The position numbers were made by a program, and so were the translations under genes. Below are positions 17,113 to 23,657 of a stretch of DNA of 64,000 nt, piece by piece. The notes beneath the pieces are model-generated. The model saw only the letters and a program-made list of their open reading frames with translations. It made no database searches and was not told the origin of the DNA. Within the stretch, counting starts at the first letter, position 1; every line of letters begins with the position of its first letter. Source of the DNA: an uncultured Christensenellaceae bacterium (GTDB lineage: Bacteria > Bacillota > Clostridia > Christensenellales > Borkfalkiaceae); NCBI GenBank assembly GCA_910588645.1, contig CAJUOY010000010.1:3070-67069 (forward strand), written 5' to 3'.

Positions 17113-17894
17113 TAGTTAATATTCTTGTTGCTTTTCTGTTGCAAATAATTTTTACCGTGGGCTTGATAGTCTTATTCGGCTTTCTTATTGCTCAATGCAA
17201 TAAGCGGTTTTATGCGAATTTCGGTAACTACGGCTTAACCGTCTGTTATATAACGGGCGCGTTGGGTACGCCGTTGCACGAATGCGCTCACGCGCTGTTC
17301 TGCGTGATATTCGGGCACAAGGTAGTGGAAATAAAATTATTTCAGATAAACTCCGACGACGGTGTGCTCGGCTACGTCAGGCATACCTATAACAAAAAAA
17401 ATATCTATCACAGGGCGGGCAATTTCTTCATCGGAGTCGCTCCCATTGTAGTCATATCCGCGGTGCTTTATTTACTTGCGTATCTGCTGTTGCCAAACTT
17501 TGTCGCGGAGATTTCCACAAAATTTAAAATAAGCGCGACGGTGAGCAACCTGGGTAACGTATTCTTAGGCTTATTCGAAGTTTTGCAGTTGTTTTTCAAG
17601 TGTGCCGAGACCTGGCAGTGGTGGGTGTTCCTTGTTTTAGGTATGTTTCTCGCGCTGCATATGACGCTGAGCAAGGCGGATATAAAGGGCGCTATGAGTG
17701 GTATTGTGTTCTTTCTTGTCTTAGTATTGATTGCGGACGTGATACTCGGACTTATAAGCGGCGACTTGCTCAACACCTTTACGCAGGGAGTATTGAGCGT
17801 CGCGGGCTATCTGTTATGTATCCTTGTGCTTTCGCTCGTCATATCGGTTATAGCGGTTGCGGTATCATATGTGTTCCGTGCGTTAAAAAGGTAA
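17109..17894 (+). CDS. M50-like integral membrane metalloprotease
   Basis: 261 residues with six or so hydrophobic helices. HECAH at residues 57-61 in GTPLHECAHALFCVIFGHKV is an HExxH zinc motif placed at the edge of a membrane helix, as in site-2-type M50 peptidases. A clear second NPDG-type motif is not visible, so it may belong to a divergent branch. The start overlaps the stop of the repeat lipoprotein (ATGA), so both are translated together. It may process or regulate the lipoproteins, or a membrane regulator elsewhere; this is inference. Confidence 0.8.
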   Translation: MIVNILVAFLLQIIFTVGLIVLFGFLIAQCNKRFYANFGNYGLTVCYITGALGTPLHECAHALFCVIFGHKVVEIKLFQINSDDGVLGYVRHTYNKKNIYHRAGNFFIGVAPIVVISAVLYLLAYLLLPNFVAEISTKFKISATVSNLGNVFLGLFEVLQLFFKCAETWQWWVFLVLGMFLALHMTLSKADIKGAMSGIVFFLVLVLIADVILGLISGDLLNTFTQGVLSVAGYLLCILVLSLVISVIAVAVSYVFRALKR

Positions 17895-17904
17895 TTTAAA
17901 AGTT

Positions 17905-17936
17905 AAAAGGAAGTTCTTCAAAGAACTTCCTTTTTT
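17905..17936 (+). terminator. Rho-independent terminator of the lipoprotein operon
   Basis: AAAAGGAAGTTCTT (17905-17918) pairs with AAGAACTTCCTTTT (17921-17934), followed by more T residues. Confidence 0.9.
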
Positions 17937-17976
17937 AATATGTTTTTAATTTTTTGCGCCGCCTTAGCCTCTTGTT

Positions 17977-18189
17977 TCATAAGTTCAGAATATCGTCCGC
18001 CGAGCAATCCAAAAAGGCGCACAGCTTTGAAAGAGTCGCCAATGTCGGTTGCGCCCGTCCCGAACAGTATTGCGAAACGGTAGGATTGGAGACACCTATT
18101 GCGCGGGCAATTTCACTCTTTGTTTTGCCCGAGGTCTCTATTTCCCGCCGTATGTTTTCCGATATAATTTTTTCGAGAGGTTTTTCCAT
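17977..18189 (-). CDS. Small XRE-family repressor (70 aa)
   Basis: A minimal helix-turn-helix protein: IISENIRREIETSGKTKSEIARAIGVSNPTVSQYCSG covers the DNA-binding unit and LCAFLDCSADDIL its closing helix. It has no other domain. There is no Shine-Dalgarno sequence. A -10 box (TAATAT, 18196-18201 on the minus strand) ends exactly six bases before the ATG, so its message is probably leaderless. It faces the membrane protein gene at 18257, and both promoters carry the same TTAG...CTAA operator, so it most likely represses both. Confidence 0.85.
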   Translation of the reverse strand: MEKPLEKIISENIRREIETSGKTKSEIARAIGVSNPTVSQYCSGRAQPTLATLSKLCAFLDCSADDILNL

Positions 18190-18195
18190 ATATCT

Positions 18196-18252
18196 ATATT
18201 ATTAGTTATTGCCTAAATTTTACTTGACTTTTAGGCAATGCCTAAATATAAT
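18196..18252. promoter_or_regulatory. Divergent promoters with operators in their spacers
   Basis: Plus strand: TTGACT (18224-18229), 17-bp spacer, TATAAT (18247-18252). The spacer 18230-18246 is exactly the palindrome TTTAGGCAATGCCTAAA. Minus strand: -10 TAATAT (18196-18201) with a weak -35 AGTAAA. Its spacer holds a weaker copy TTAGTTATTGCCTAA (18202-18216). Confidence 0.85.
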
Positions 18253-18256
18253 CTAA

Positions 18257-19288
18257 TTGACTGTAACAGGTTTTCGGGGAAATGCTATAGATAAAAAAAT
18301 CTCGGACGATTTAAGGAAAATTTTTACGTTGCGGGCGGGCCTTTTTGCGCTTGCGGCGGCGTTTGAAGATATTGACGTTGCAAGGCGTGAATACGATAAA
18401 GAGATAGAGAAAAAATATTGCGAGAACCGTCCGCATTTCTGTTATTTGGGACAAGCTTCCGATGAAATTATTATGAGCGGAGCGGCGAAGCGTTCGGCGG
18501 AAAACAACGTCAACCGAATGAACGAGCGCATTTCAAAGTTGAAAAACAGATTATTCAAAGTTTTGGCCTTTGCAGTCACAATGGCTCTTGCAATCGTCTG
18601 CGCTATAACTGTGTTGGGTTTTTCCGTAAACGAAGTTGTCGTATCAAACCACGCCCAATGGCATGTATATGTCGTGGTGATATTATCTGCGGTTGCAATT
18701 CCCGCATTGATTTTTGCCGTCGCGGCGGCATCAAAATATATTTGCGCAGTGCGGCGGGAAATTTCGGAGTATACGGAAATATTGTCGGAGAACAAAAGCT
18801 TTTTAAATGACTTGCCCGATTTGCGGAAACATATTGAAGCAGTGAGAAAACGCGAGGAGCTTAAAATATCCCAAAGGACGGACGACTGTGAAACGTTCTT
18901 TAAAGCGTTGTCAAAAAAGTATGCGCCCCTGCTTGATATGCAGTACTGGCGATACTGTGATCTCATTATTTACCGTTTTATAAAGGGGCTTTCAACTAGC
19001 CTTGAAGAAATCGTCGATCTGATTGCAAAATGCGGTGCACAGGCTTGCGAAGGCGAGGCTGCGGACGCATATTCGGAACTGGAAAAACTTGGAAACAGCG
19101 GCGAAATCTGCGCGGTAAAATTAAGCGAGGATTATCTTCCGACCGGGGACTATACGGCGACTTATGAACAAAGCTTCGGTAAGTCGGCGTTGGAGGAGGC
19201 GTTTCACGGAATGTTCGGCCAAAGCGCCGTATCTTTGAGCGACAGGGTGTTTGCCGAAATTGAAAAAACTAAAAAGCCTACGGTATAA
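18257..19288 (+). CDS. Two-helix membrane protein, target of the small XRE repressor
   Basis: About 343 residues. A charged N-terminal helical region (to residue 95) is followed by two transmembrane helices (FKVLAFAVTMALAIVCAITVL and VVVILSAVAIPALIFAVAAA). Then comes a long coiled-coil-like segment (YTEILSENKSFLNDLPDLRKHIEAVRKREEL) and a cytoplasmic C-terminus. No family is recognised. The start is uncertain: the TTG at 18257 lies only four bases after the -10 box. A GGGGA at 18277 precedes an in-frame ATA (18287) rather than a standard codon, and the next TTG is at 18329. It is followed by a terminator. Confidence 0.7.
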   Translation: MTVTGFRGNAIDKKISDDLRKIFTLRAGLFALAAAFEDIDVARREYDKEIEKKYCENRPHFCYLGQASDEIIMSGAAKRSAENNVNRMNERISKLKNRLFKVLAFAVTMALAIVCAITVLGFSVNEVVVSNHAQWHVYVVVILSAVAIPALIFAVAAASKYICAVRREISEYTEILSENKSFLNDLPDLRKHIEAVRKREELKISQRTDDCETFFKALSKKYAPLLDMQYWRYCDLIIYRFIKGLSTSLEEIVDLIAKCGAQACEGEAADAYSELEKLGNSGEICAVKLSEDYLPTGDYTATYEQSFGKSALEEAFHGMFGQSAVSLSDRVFAEIEKTKKPTV

Positions 19289-19304
19289 TCCGTCGGCTTT
19301 TTTT
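19271..19304 (+). terminator. Rho-independent terminator
   Basis: AAAAAGCCTACGG pairs with CCGTCGGCTTTTT around a TATAAT loop; one mismatch. It overlaps the end of the upstream gene. Confidence 0.8.
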
Positions 19305-19313
19305 GATATTATC

Positions 19314-19342
19314 TTGAAATTTTGGGAGCGCTGCTGTATAAT
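19314..19342 (+). promoter_or_regulatory. Sigma-A promoter
   Basis: TTGAAA (19314-19319), 17-bp spacer, TATAAT (19337-19342), driving the small genes 19369-19772. Confidence 0.8.
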
Positions 19343-19368
19343 AGAAATATACGGTAAGGAGAAAATTT

Positions 19369-19623
19369 ATGCTTACGGACAGGACGGCAAAAATAATCAA
19401 AAGAGAAAAGATCTACCCTGAAGGGAAACAAGTGTCAGGAGTGTCGCGTGTTCCCACAGTTCGCACGGAATACGAATGTCCTTGCGGCAAAGGTAAAATC
19501 GTGTCCGAACAAATTTCGGGATTCGGGGAGTACGACGCGTATATGGAGTGCGAAGAGTGCAATGAAAAATATTATGTTCTCACCGGTTGCGGCAATCTTT
19601 GGGAACTGAAAAACAGAGGCTGA
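19369..19623 (+). CDS. Small zinc-ribbon-like protein (84 aa)
   Basis: 84 residues with a basic N-terminus and four cysteines arranged as CPCGKGK...CEECNEKYY, typical of a treble-clef or ribbon zinc site. A strong AAGGAG ribosome-binding site and a consensus promoter precede it. The next small gene starts two bases after its stop. Function unknown; a nucleic-acid or protein adaptor is possible. Confidence 0.8.
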   Translation: MLTDRTAKIIKREKIYPEGKQVSGVSRVPTVRTEYECPCGKGKIVSEQISGFGEYDAYMECEECNEKYYVLTGCGNLWELKNRG

Positions 19624-19625
19624 AT

Positions 19626-19772
19626 ATGACTATTCATCACGACAAAATGGTATATGGCAAGCTCGTAAAGACCTCGCGCGAACTTACGGACGAAGAGGTT
19701 TTAAATATGCTTGCTGAACTCGACGAAATTGAAGAGGAAGAGAAGAAAACGGACGATACCGACAATAAATAA
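19626..19772 (+). CDS. Small acidic protein (48 aa)
   Basis: 48 residues. A basic first half (MTIHHDKMVYGKLVKTSREL) precedes an acidic helix (DEEVLNMLAELDEIEEEEKK). The start at 19626 has AGAGG at proper spacing; an upstream ATG at 19587 in the same frame lies inside the preceding gene and is unlikely. Co-transcribed with the zinc-ribbon gene. No family recognised. Confidence 0.65.
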   Translation: MTIHHDKMVYGKLVKTSRELTDEEVLNMLAELDEIEEEEKKTDDTDNK

Positions 19773-19781
19773 TCCAATTAA

Positions 19782-19815
19782 AATACTGCGCGGCTAAACT
19801 TAGTCGCGCAGTATT
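19782..19815. terminator. Bidirectional terminator
   Basis: AATACTGCGCG...CGCGCAGTATT stem with an inner CTAA/TTAG pair; serves the convergent small-gene operon and the HNH gene. Confidence 0.8.
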
Positions 19816-19827
19816 ATCTTTTAAAAC

Positions 19828-20256
19828 TTATATAAATTTTTTCAGATATCCGAGGTCGAGTTTCCATTCGCTTACCCCGTTTCTTCTGCGGTGTGCTTCG
19901 TTTGCTTCGCCCAAGGCTTTACGGTATTCCGCATAGCCGCATTCGTTTACTTTCATAAAATGCTCCTCGGCTTCGCGCTCGTTGCCTTTGATCTGAGTGC
20001 GGCCGATGTGTATCACTTCGTGACAGCGTCGGCATACGGCGATAACGTCTGAAAGTTTCTGTATTGCGTTCTTCTCGTCGTACTCCCAACGTTCGTGCGC
20101 TTCTAAGCGAGAGCATTTTTCTTTGCATATCATACATCTGCCGTTCGCGCGGGAATATGCTTCCTTTCTTACTATATCCCATTGAGCGGGCGAAAGTATA
20201 CTTCTTAAATTGGAGTACCAGCAGCTGTCGGGGACAAGCTCAAAGTAAAGTTTCAT
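19828..20256 (-). CDS. HNH endonuclease-like protein
   Basis: 142 residues. The centre is an HNH/treble-clef unit: RCMICKEKC supplies the first zinc pair, LEAHERWEYDEKN the catalytic His, and VIAVCRRCHEVIHIGR the second pair and last His. The family includes stand-alone nucleases of unknown role. There is no Shine-Dalgarno sequence; the -10 box TATACT ends six bases before the ATG and has a TTGAAA -35 at 17 bp, so the mRNA is predicted to be leaderless. It is a single gene, with no restriction or phage genes nearby. Confidence 0.85.
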   Translation of the reverse strand: MKLYFELVPDSCWYSNLRSILSPAQWDIVRKEAYSRANGRCMICKEKCSRLEAHERWEYDEKNAIQKLSDVIAVCRRCHEVIHIGRTQIKGNEREAEEHFMKVNECGYAEYRKALGEANEAHRRRNGVSEWKLDLGYLKKFI

Positions 20257-20262
20257 AAATTA

Positions 20263-20291
20263 AGTATAAAACAAAGCAAATATATTTTCAA
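20263..20291 (-). promoter_or_regulatory. Leaderless promoter of the HNH gene
   Basis: Minus strand TTGAAA (20286-20291), 17-bp spacer, TATACT (20263-20268), then six bases to the ATG. Confidence 0.8.
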
Positions 20292-20311
20292 GTATTTTTA
20301 GTCAAAAGGGC

Positions 20312-20341
20312 TTGACTGTCGGGGCGTTGCGGAGATAGAAT
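20312..20341 (+). promoter_or_regulatory. Promoter of minigene and ATP-grasp operon
   Basis: TTGACT (20312-20317), 18-bp spacer, TAGAAT (20336-20341). The ATG of a nine-codon minigene starts six bases later. Confidence 0.7.
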
Positions 20342-20347
20342 ATATCT

Positions 20348-20377
20348 ATGATAAACGGAAAGCGGGTTGCCGGATGA
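20348..20377 (+). CDS. Leaderless nine-codon minigene coupled to the ATP-grasp gene
   Basis: ATG at 20348 lies exactly six bases after the -10 box, so it would be the first codon of the transcript. It encodes MINGKRVAG and its TGA (20375-20377) overlaps the ATG of the next gene as ATGA. The downstream gene has no clear ribosome-binding site. Ribosomes that load on the leaderless 5' end could terminate here and restart. Inferred from sequence only. Confidence 0.5.
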   Translation: MINGKRVAG

Positions 20378-21246
20378 AAAAGGCGCTTATACTTATAAAC
20401 GCATATTCCGTTCTGCCCTCCTATCTCAATCAGGCGAACAGGCTTGCGCAAGAGTTTAAAAAGCTTGGCGTCGAGGCGGAAATAAGGCGGAACGATCTCG
20501 GACTGTATATAAAAGACGGCTCAATCGCGGGATATACGGGGGGGTACGACTTTTGCGTGTTCCTCGATAAGGATAAATATACCGCCGCAATGCTCGAAGC
20601 TGCGGGGCTCAGGCTCTTTAACCGCCGTTCGGCTGTGGAGATCTGCGACGATAAAATGTTGACGCACCTTGCTCTTGCAGGCAAGGGGATACCTATGCCG
20701 GACACCGTTGCGGGCGCGCTGTGCTATACTCAGGACGCTGCCCTTTCGGACGAAACGGTACGAAAGTTAGAAAACAGCCTGGGATATCCTATGATTATCA
20801 AGCAAAGTTACGGTTCGCTCGGCAAAGGGATATACAGGGTGGAAAACCGTAAAGAGCTTAAAAACGTCTACGACGGGATTAAGCTTGCCCCGCATCTATT
20901 TCAAAGGAGTATAGAGGAAAGTTACGGCCGCGACGTTCGCGTGATAGTCGTGGGCAGAAAGTGCGTTGCCGCTATGGAGAGACGGTCGGACGGGGATTTC
21001 AGATCCAACCTCGAACTCGGCGGAAAGGGCTTTCCGTACAAAACGGACATTAAACTCAATGATATATGCCGCCGAACGGCGGAAATTCTAAATCTGGACT
21101 ACTGCGGAATAGACCTGCTCGTAGGCCGCGAAGGGTATCTCGTCTGTGAGGTTAACTCCAACGCGTTTTTCGGCGGGATAGAAAAAGTTACCGGCATAGA
21201 CGTTGCAAAAATTTATGCCGAATATATTTACGGAGAAATTTATTAA
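20374..21246 (+). CDS. RimK-like ATP-grasp ligase
   Basis: 290 residues of the ATP-grasp superfamily, RimK/alpha-L-glutamate ligase type. The lid and phosphate loop are in MIIKQSYGSLGKGIYRV, metal and substrate residues in YCGIDLLVGREGYLVCEVNSNAFFGGIEKVTGIDV, and DDKMLTHLALAGKGIPMPDT is the hinge typical of RimK. It probably joins an amino acid or amine to a carboxylate with ATP. The target is not visible, and no ribosomal or coenzyme F420 gene is next to it. Translation appears coupled to the leaderless minigene. A small membrane protein gene follows immediately. Confidence 0.85.
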   Translation: MKKALILINAYSVLPSYLNQANRLAQEFKKLGVEAEIRRNDLGLYIKDGSIAGYTGGYDFCVFLDKDKYTAAMLEAAGLRLFNRRSAVEICDDKMLTHLALAGKGIPMPDTVAGALCYTQDAALSDETVRKLENSLGYPMIIKQSYGSLGKGIYRVENRKELKNVYDGIKLAPHLFQRSIEESYGRDVRVIVVGRKCVAAMERRSDGDFRSNLELGGKGFPYKTDIKLNDICRRTAEILNLDYCGIDLLVGREGYLVCEVNSNAFFGGIEKVTGIDVAKIYAEYIYGEIY

Positions 21247-21621
21247 ATGAATGCTTTTATCGTAATACTCATTGTGATGTTCATACTTCTTATGATTGTG
21301 CCCTGTTACTGGACTTATAAGGTGGACGGTGAGCGATTCAGAAAAATAGGGGTAGGGAAGCTCGCCTTTATGTTCTGCGGCATAGGCAATTATACGGAAG
21401 TCAAAAAAGAGGGCGTAATGCTTCCTATGTTCGTACTGCGCGTTATGGATTTTGCGTTTGCATTTTTGTCCGCCGTAATGGCCGTAGTTCTGCCGCTTGC
21501 GGCGGGATTGGGAGTAATGGACGTGGCGTTTATCGTTATGTATATGGCGGTTGCGGACGTTGCGCTTAATGTTGTCGTCTGCCTCATATGTATGCTAGTA
21601 AGTAAAAAATCCAAGCAATAA
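21247..21621 (+). CDS. Small membrane protein (124 aa)
   Basis: Three hydrophobic helices (residues 2-22, 58-80, 88-115) with a basic C-terminal tail. The ATG directly follows the TAA of the ATP-grasp gene, and GGAGAAA lies upstream. No family recognised; a membrane partner of the ligase is possible. Confidence 0.75.
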   Translation: MNAFIVILIVMFILLMIVPCYWTYKVDGERFRKIGVGKLAFMFCGIGNYTEVKKEGVMLPMFVLRVMDFAFAFLSAVMAVVLPLAAGLGVMDVAFIVMYMAVADVALNVVVCLICMLVSKKSKQ

Positions 21622-21648
21622 AAAATCGGGGTTAGCCCCGATTTTTTT
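21622..21648 (+). terminator. Rho-independent terminator
   Basis: AAATCGGGG-TTAG-CCCCGATTT followed by TTTT. Confidence 0.9.
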
Positions 21649-21672
21649 ATACGCCGATCGAACGGTTTTCCG

Positions 21673-21819
21673 TTATTCCTCTTCGTTGTACAAATTGTGG
21701 AAGAGTTCGACTTCCTTTGGATCGAGATGCACGCGTTGGTAAAGTCCCGTACACTCGTTCGCGCTGGCGCATTCCTTGAAAACTTCCTCTATAATTTTGG
21801 GTTTTTTATCCTTTTCCAT
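21673..21819 (-). CDS. Small hypothetical protein (48 aa), divergent from glpK
   Basis: The minus strand encodes a 48-residue acidic protein beginning MEKDKKPKIIEEVFKECASA and ending in FHNLYNEEE, with two cysteines (KECASANECTG). No Shine-Dalgarno sequence is present, and an AATACT that could act as -10 ends six bases before the ATG, so it may be leaderless like glpK. It fills the gap between the 21.6 kb terminator and glpK. No family recognised. Confidence is limited by size. Confidence 0.55.
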   Translation of the reverse strand: MEKDKKPKIIEEVFKECASANECTGLYQRVHLDPKEVELFHNLYNEEE

Positions 21820-21825
21820 ATTCGT

Positions 21826-21842
21826 AGTATTTGTCAAATACT
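21826..21842. promoter_or_regulatory. 17-bp palindrome between the 48-aa gene and glpK
   Basis: AGTATTTG-T-CAAATACT, a perfect 8-bp inverted repeat around one base. It overlaps the presumed promoter of the minus-strand gene and lies just upstream of the glpK -35, so it is a candidate operator. Confidence 0.5.
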
Positions 21843-21856
21843 TTTAAAAAATACTC

Positions 21857-21885
21857 TTGAAAACATATTTACGGAGTGTTATAAT
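21857..21885 (+). promoter_or_regulatory. Leaderless promoter of glpK
   Basis: TTGAAA (21857-21862), 17-bp spacer, extended -10 TGT-TATAAT (21880-21885), then exactly six bases (ATTTTT) to the ATG. Confidence 0.9.
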
Positions 21886-21891
21886 ATTTTT

Positions 21892-23370
21892 ATGAAATAC
21901 GTTTTGGCTATCGATCAGGGAACAACCAGCACACGGGCGATTGTGTTCGATAAACGCGGTCAGGAAGTCGCAAGCGCGCAACAGGAATTCGGGCAGATTT
22001 ATCCCCGTCCCGCCTGGGTGGAGCATTCCCCGCAGGATATTCTCGGTTCAGCGCTCGCGGTGACGATCGAGGCAATCGTGCGCGCCGGCGCGACAGCGAG
22101 GGACATTGCCGCAATAGGAATTACCAATCAGCGGGAGACTACTCTCGTATGGGATAAAGTAACGGGTAAACCCGTATACAACGCGATAGTCTGGCAGTGC
22201 AGGCGAACTGCGGATTTCTGTGAAAAACTTAAAAAAGACGGCTTTGCGGAAAAGATATACAATAAGACGGGACTGGTGCCCGACGCGTACTTTTCTGCTA
22301 CAAAGATAAAGTGGATATTGGACAACGTGGGCGGCGCCCGCGAACGGGCGGAGAGGGGAGAGCTGGCTTTCGGTACGGTCGATACATTTCTTTTATGGCA
22401 GTTGTCCCGCGGAAAAATTTTTGCGACCGATTACACCAACGCAAGCCGTACTATGTTGTTCAACATCCATAAGCTTAAATGGGACGCGGAGCTTTTGCGG
22501 CTGTTCGATATTCCCTCGTCGATGCTCCCCGAAGTTTATCCTTCCTCGCATAATTACGGCTGTACGGACGCAGGACTGTTCGGGGCGGAGGTGCCCATAT
22601 GCGGAGTTGTCGGCGATCAGCAGGCCGCGCTGTACGGTCAGCTTTGCGTTAGCGCGGGCGACGTCAAAAATACTTACGGCACGGGTTGCTTCCTTTTGAT
22701 GAATACCGGCGACAAAGCCGTAAAGAGCTGCAACGGGCTTGTAACCACTCTCGGCGCGACTGCGGGTGGAAAACCCTGTTACGTACTGGAAGGTTCGGTA
22801 TTCGTCGGCGGCGCGGCGGTGCAGTGGCTCAGGGATGAGCTTAAAATTATATCGTCCGCGGCGGAGAGCGAAAAAATCGCGCTGTCGGTAAAGGACAACG
22901 GAGGGGTGTATCTCGTGCCCGCGTTTACTGGGCTGGGCGCGCCGTACTGGGATTCTTCCGCGCGCGGAGTTATTACGGGCATTACCCGCGGGACTACCCG
23001 CGCGCATATCGTCAGGGCGACTTTGGAAGGGATTGCTTACGAGGTCTGCGATCTTGTGCGCGCAATGGAAAAGGACGCGGAAATAAAAATTTCCAAACTT
23101 GCAGTTGACGGCGGAGCAAGTAAAAATAAATTTCTTATGCAGTTTCAGTCGGATATTTTAAACTGCTCGGTTATCCGTCCCAAGGTCTCGGAAACGACCG
23201 CTCTCGGCGCGGCCTATCTTGCGGGGCTTAAAGCAGGGTACTGGCAGAACGAGGAGGAAATAAGACTTAACGTCAGAATAGACGGGGAATTTAATCCTAC
23301 AATGCAGGACGACGAACGTCGGGAACTTTTGGACGGTTGGGCAAGCGCGGTCAACAAAACTTTGGCGTAG
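21892..23370 (+). CDS. glpK: Glycerol kinase
   Basis: A 492-residue FGGY kinase that phosphorylates glycerol to glycerol 3-phosphate. It has DQGTTSTRAIVFD at the N-terminus, NQRETTLVWD, the GTVDTFLLWQL segment, GALGAAYLAG-like C-terminal ATP signature (TTALGAAYLAGLKAGYW) and GGASKNKFLMQFQSDIL. The start at 21892 is fixed by family alignment (MKYVLAIDQGTTS). It has no Shine-Dalgarno sequence and the -10 box ends six bases before the ATG, so this is the clearest leaderless gene in the window. No glpF or glpD is adjacent. Confidence 0.96.
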   Translation: MKYVLAIDQGTTSTRAIVFDKRGQEVASAQQEFGQIYPRPAWVEHSPQDILGSALAVTIEAIVRAGATARDIAAIGITNQRETTLVWDKVTGKPVYNAIVWQCRRTADFCEKLKKDGFAEKIYNKTGLVPDAYFSATKIKWILDNVGGARERAERGELAFGTVDTFLLWQLSRGKIFATDYTNASRTMLFNIHKLKWDAELLRLFDIPSSMLPEVYPSSHNYGCTDAGLFGAEVPICGVVGDQQAALYGQLCVSAGDVKNTYGTGCFLLMNTGDKAVKSCNGLVTTLGATAGGKPCYVLEGSVFVGGAAVQWLRDELKIISSAAESEKIALSVKDNGGVYLVPAFTGLGAPYWDSSARGVITGITRGTTRAHIVRATLEGIAYEVCDLVRAMEKDAEIKISKLAVDGGASKNKFLMQFQSDILNCSVIRPKVSETTALGAAYLAGLKAGYWQNEEEIRLNVRIDGEFNPTMQDDERRELLDGWASAVNKTLA

Positions 23371-23430
23371 CCGAAGCGCGAACGGCAACCTATTTATAAA
23401 ATTCCGTAAAAACGAATATATTTAATAAAT

Positions 23431-23478
23431 ATACAATATCTTGAAATGTTAATAAAATTTTCATACAAGATATTGTGC
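23431..23478. promoter_or_regulatory. Tandem NrdR-like boxes, distal pair
   Basis: Boxes at 23431-23446 and 23463-23478 start 32 bp apart (three helical turns) and match the known NrdR consensus ACACWATATATWGTGT at about 12 and 13 of 16 positions. They also form an 11-bp inverted repeat ACAATATCTTG/CAAGATATTGT. They lie just upstream of a promoter at 23487. Confidence 0.65.
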
Positions 23479-23486
23479 CCGATCAC

Positions 23487-23515
23487 TTGACTTTACGGAT
23501 TTCAAGTATTATACT
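23487..23515 (+). promoter_or_regulatory. nrdDG-dut promoter 1
   Basis: TTGACT (23487-23492), 17-bp spacer, TATACT (23510-23515). It gives a leader of about 135 nt. Confidence 0.7.
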
Positions 23516-23572
23516 TGTCCTTGCTGTCTCCTTTAAGGCAAACGGCAAAGATAAGTATTTTTTATAGATAAA

Positions 23573-23621
23573 ACACAATATATTGTATGGGTGGGTGTTG
23601 ACAAAACACAAAATGTGTGAT
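23573..23621. promoter_or_regulatory. Tandem NrdR-like boxes, proximal pair
   Basis: ACACAATATATTGTAT (23573-23588) matches the NrdR consensus at 15 of 16 positions. A weaker copy ACACAAAATGTGTGAT (23606-23621) starts 33 bp later, inside the spacer of promoter 2. Confidence 0.75.
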
Positions 23622-23626
23622 AAGAT
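23598..23626 (+). promoter_or_regulatory. nrdDG-dut promoter 2
   Basis: TTGACA (23598-23603), 17-bp spacer, TAAGAT (23621-23626), with a good AAGGAG ribosome-binding site downstream at the nrdD start. Confidence 0.75.
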
Positions 23627-23657
23627 TGTTATTACTCGCACCAAAGGAGAAAAAGTA

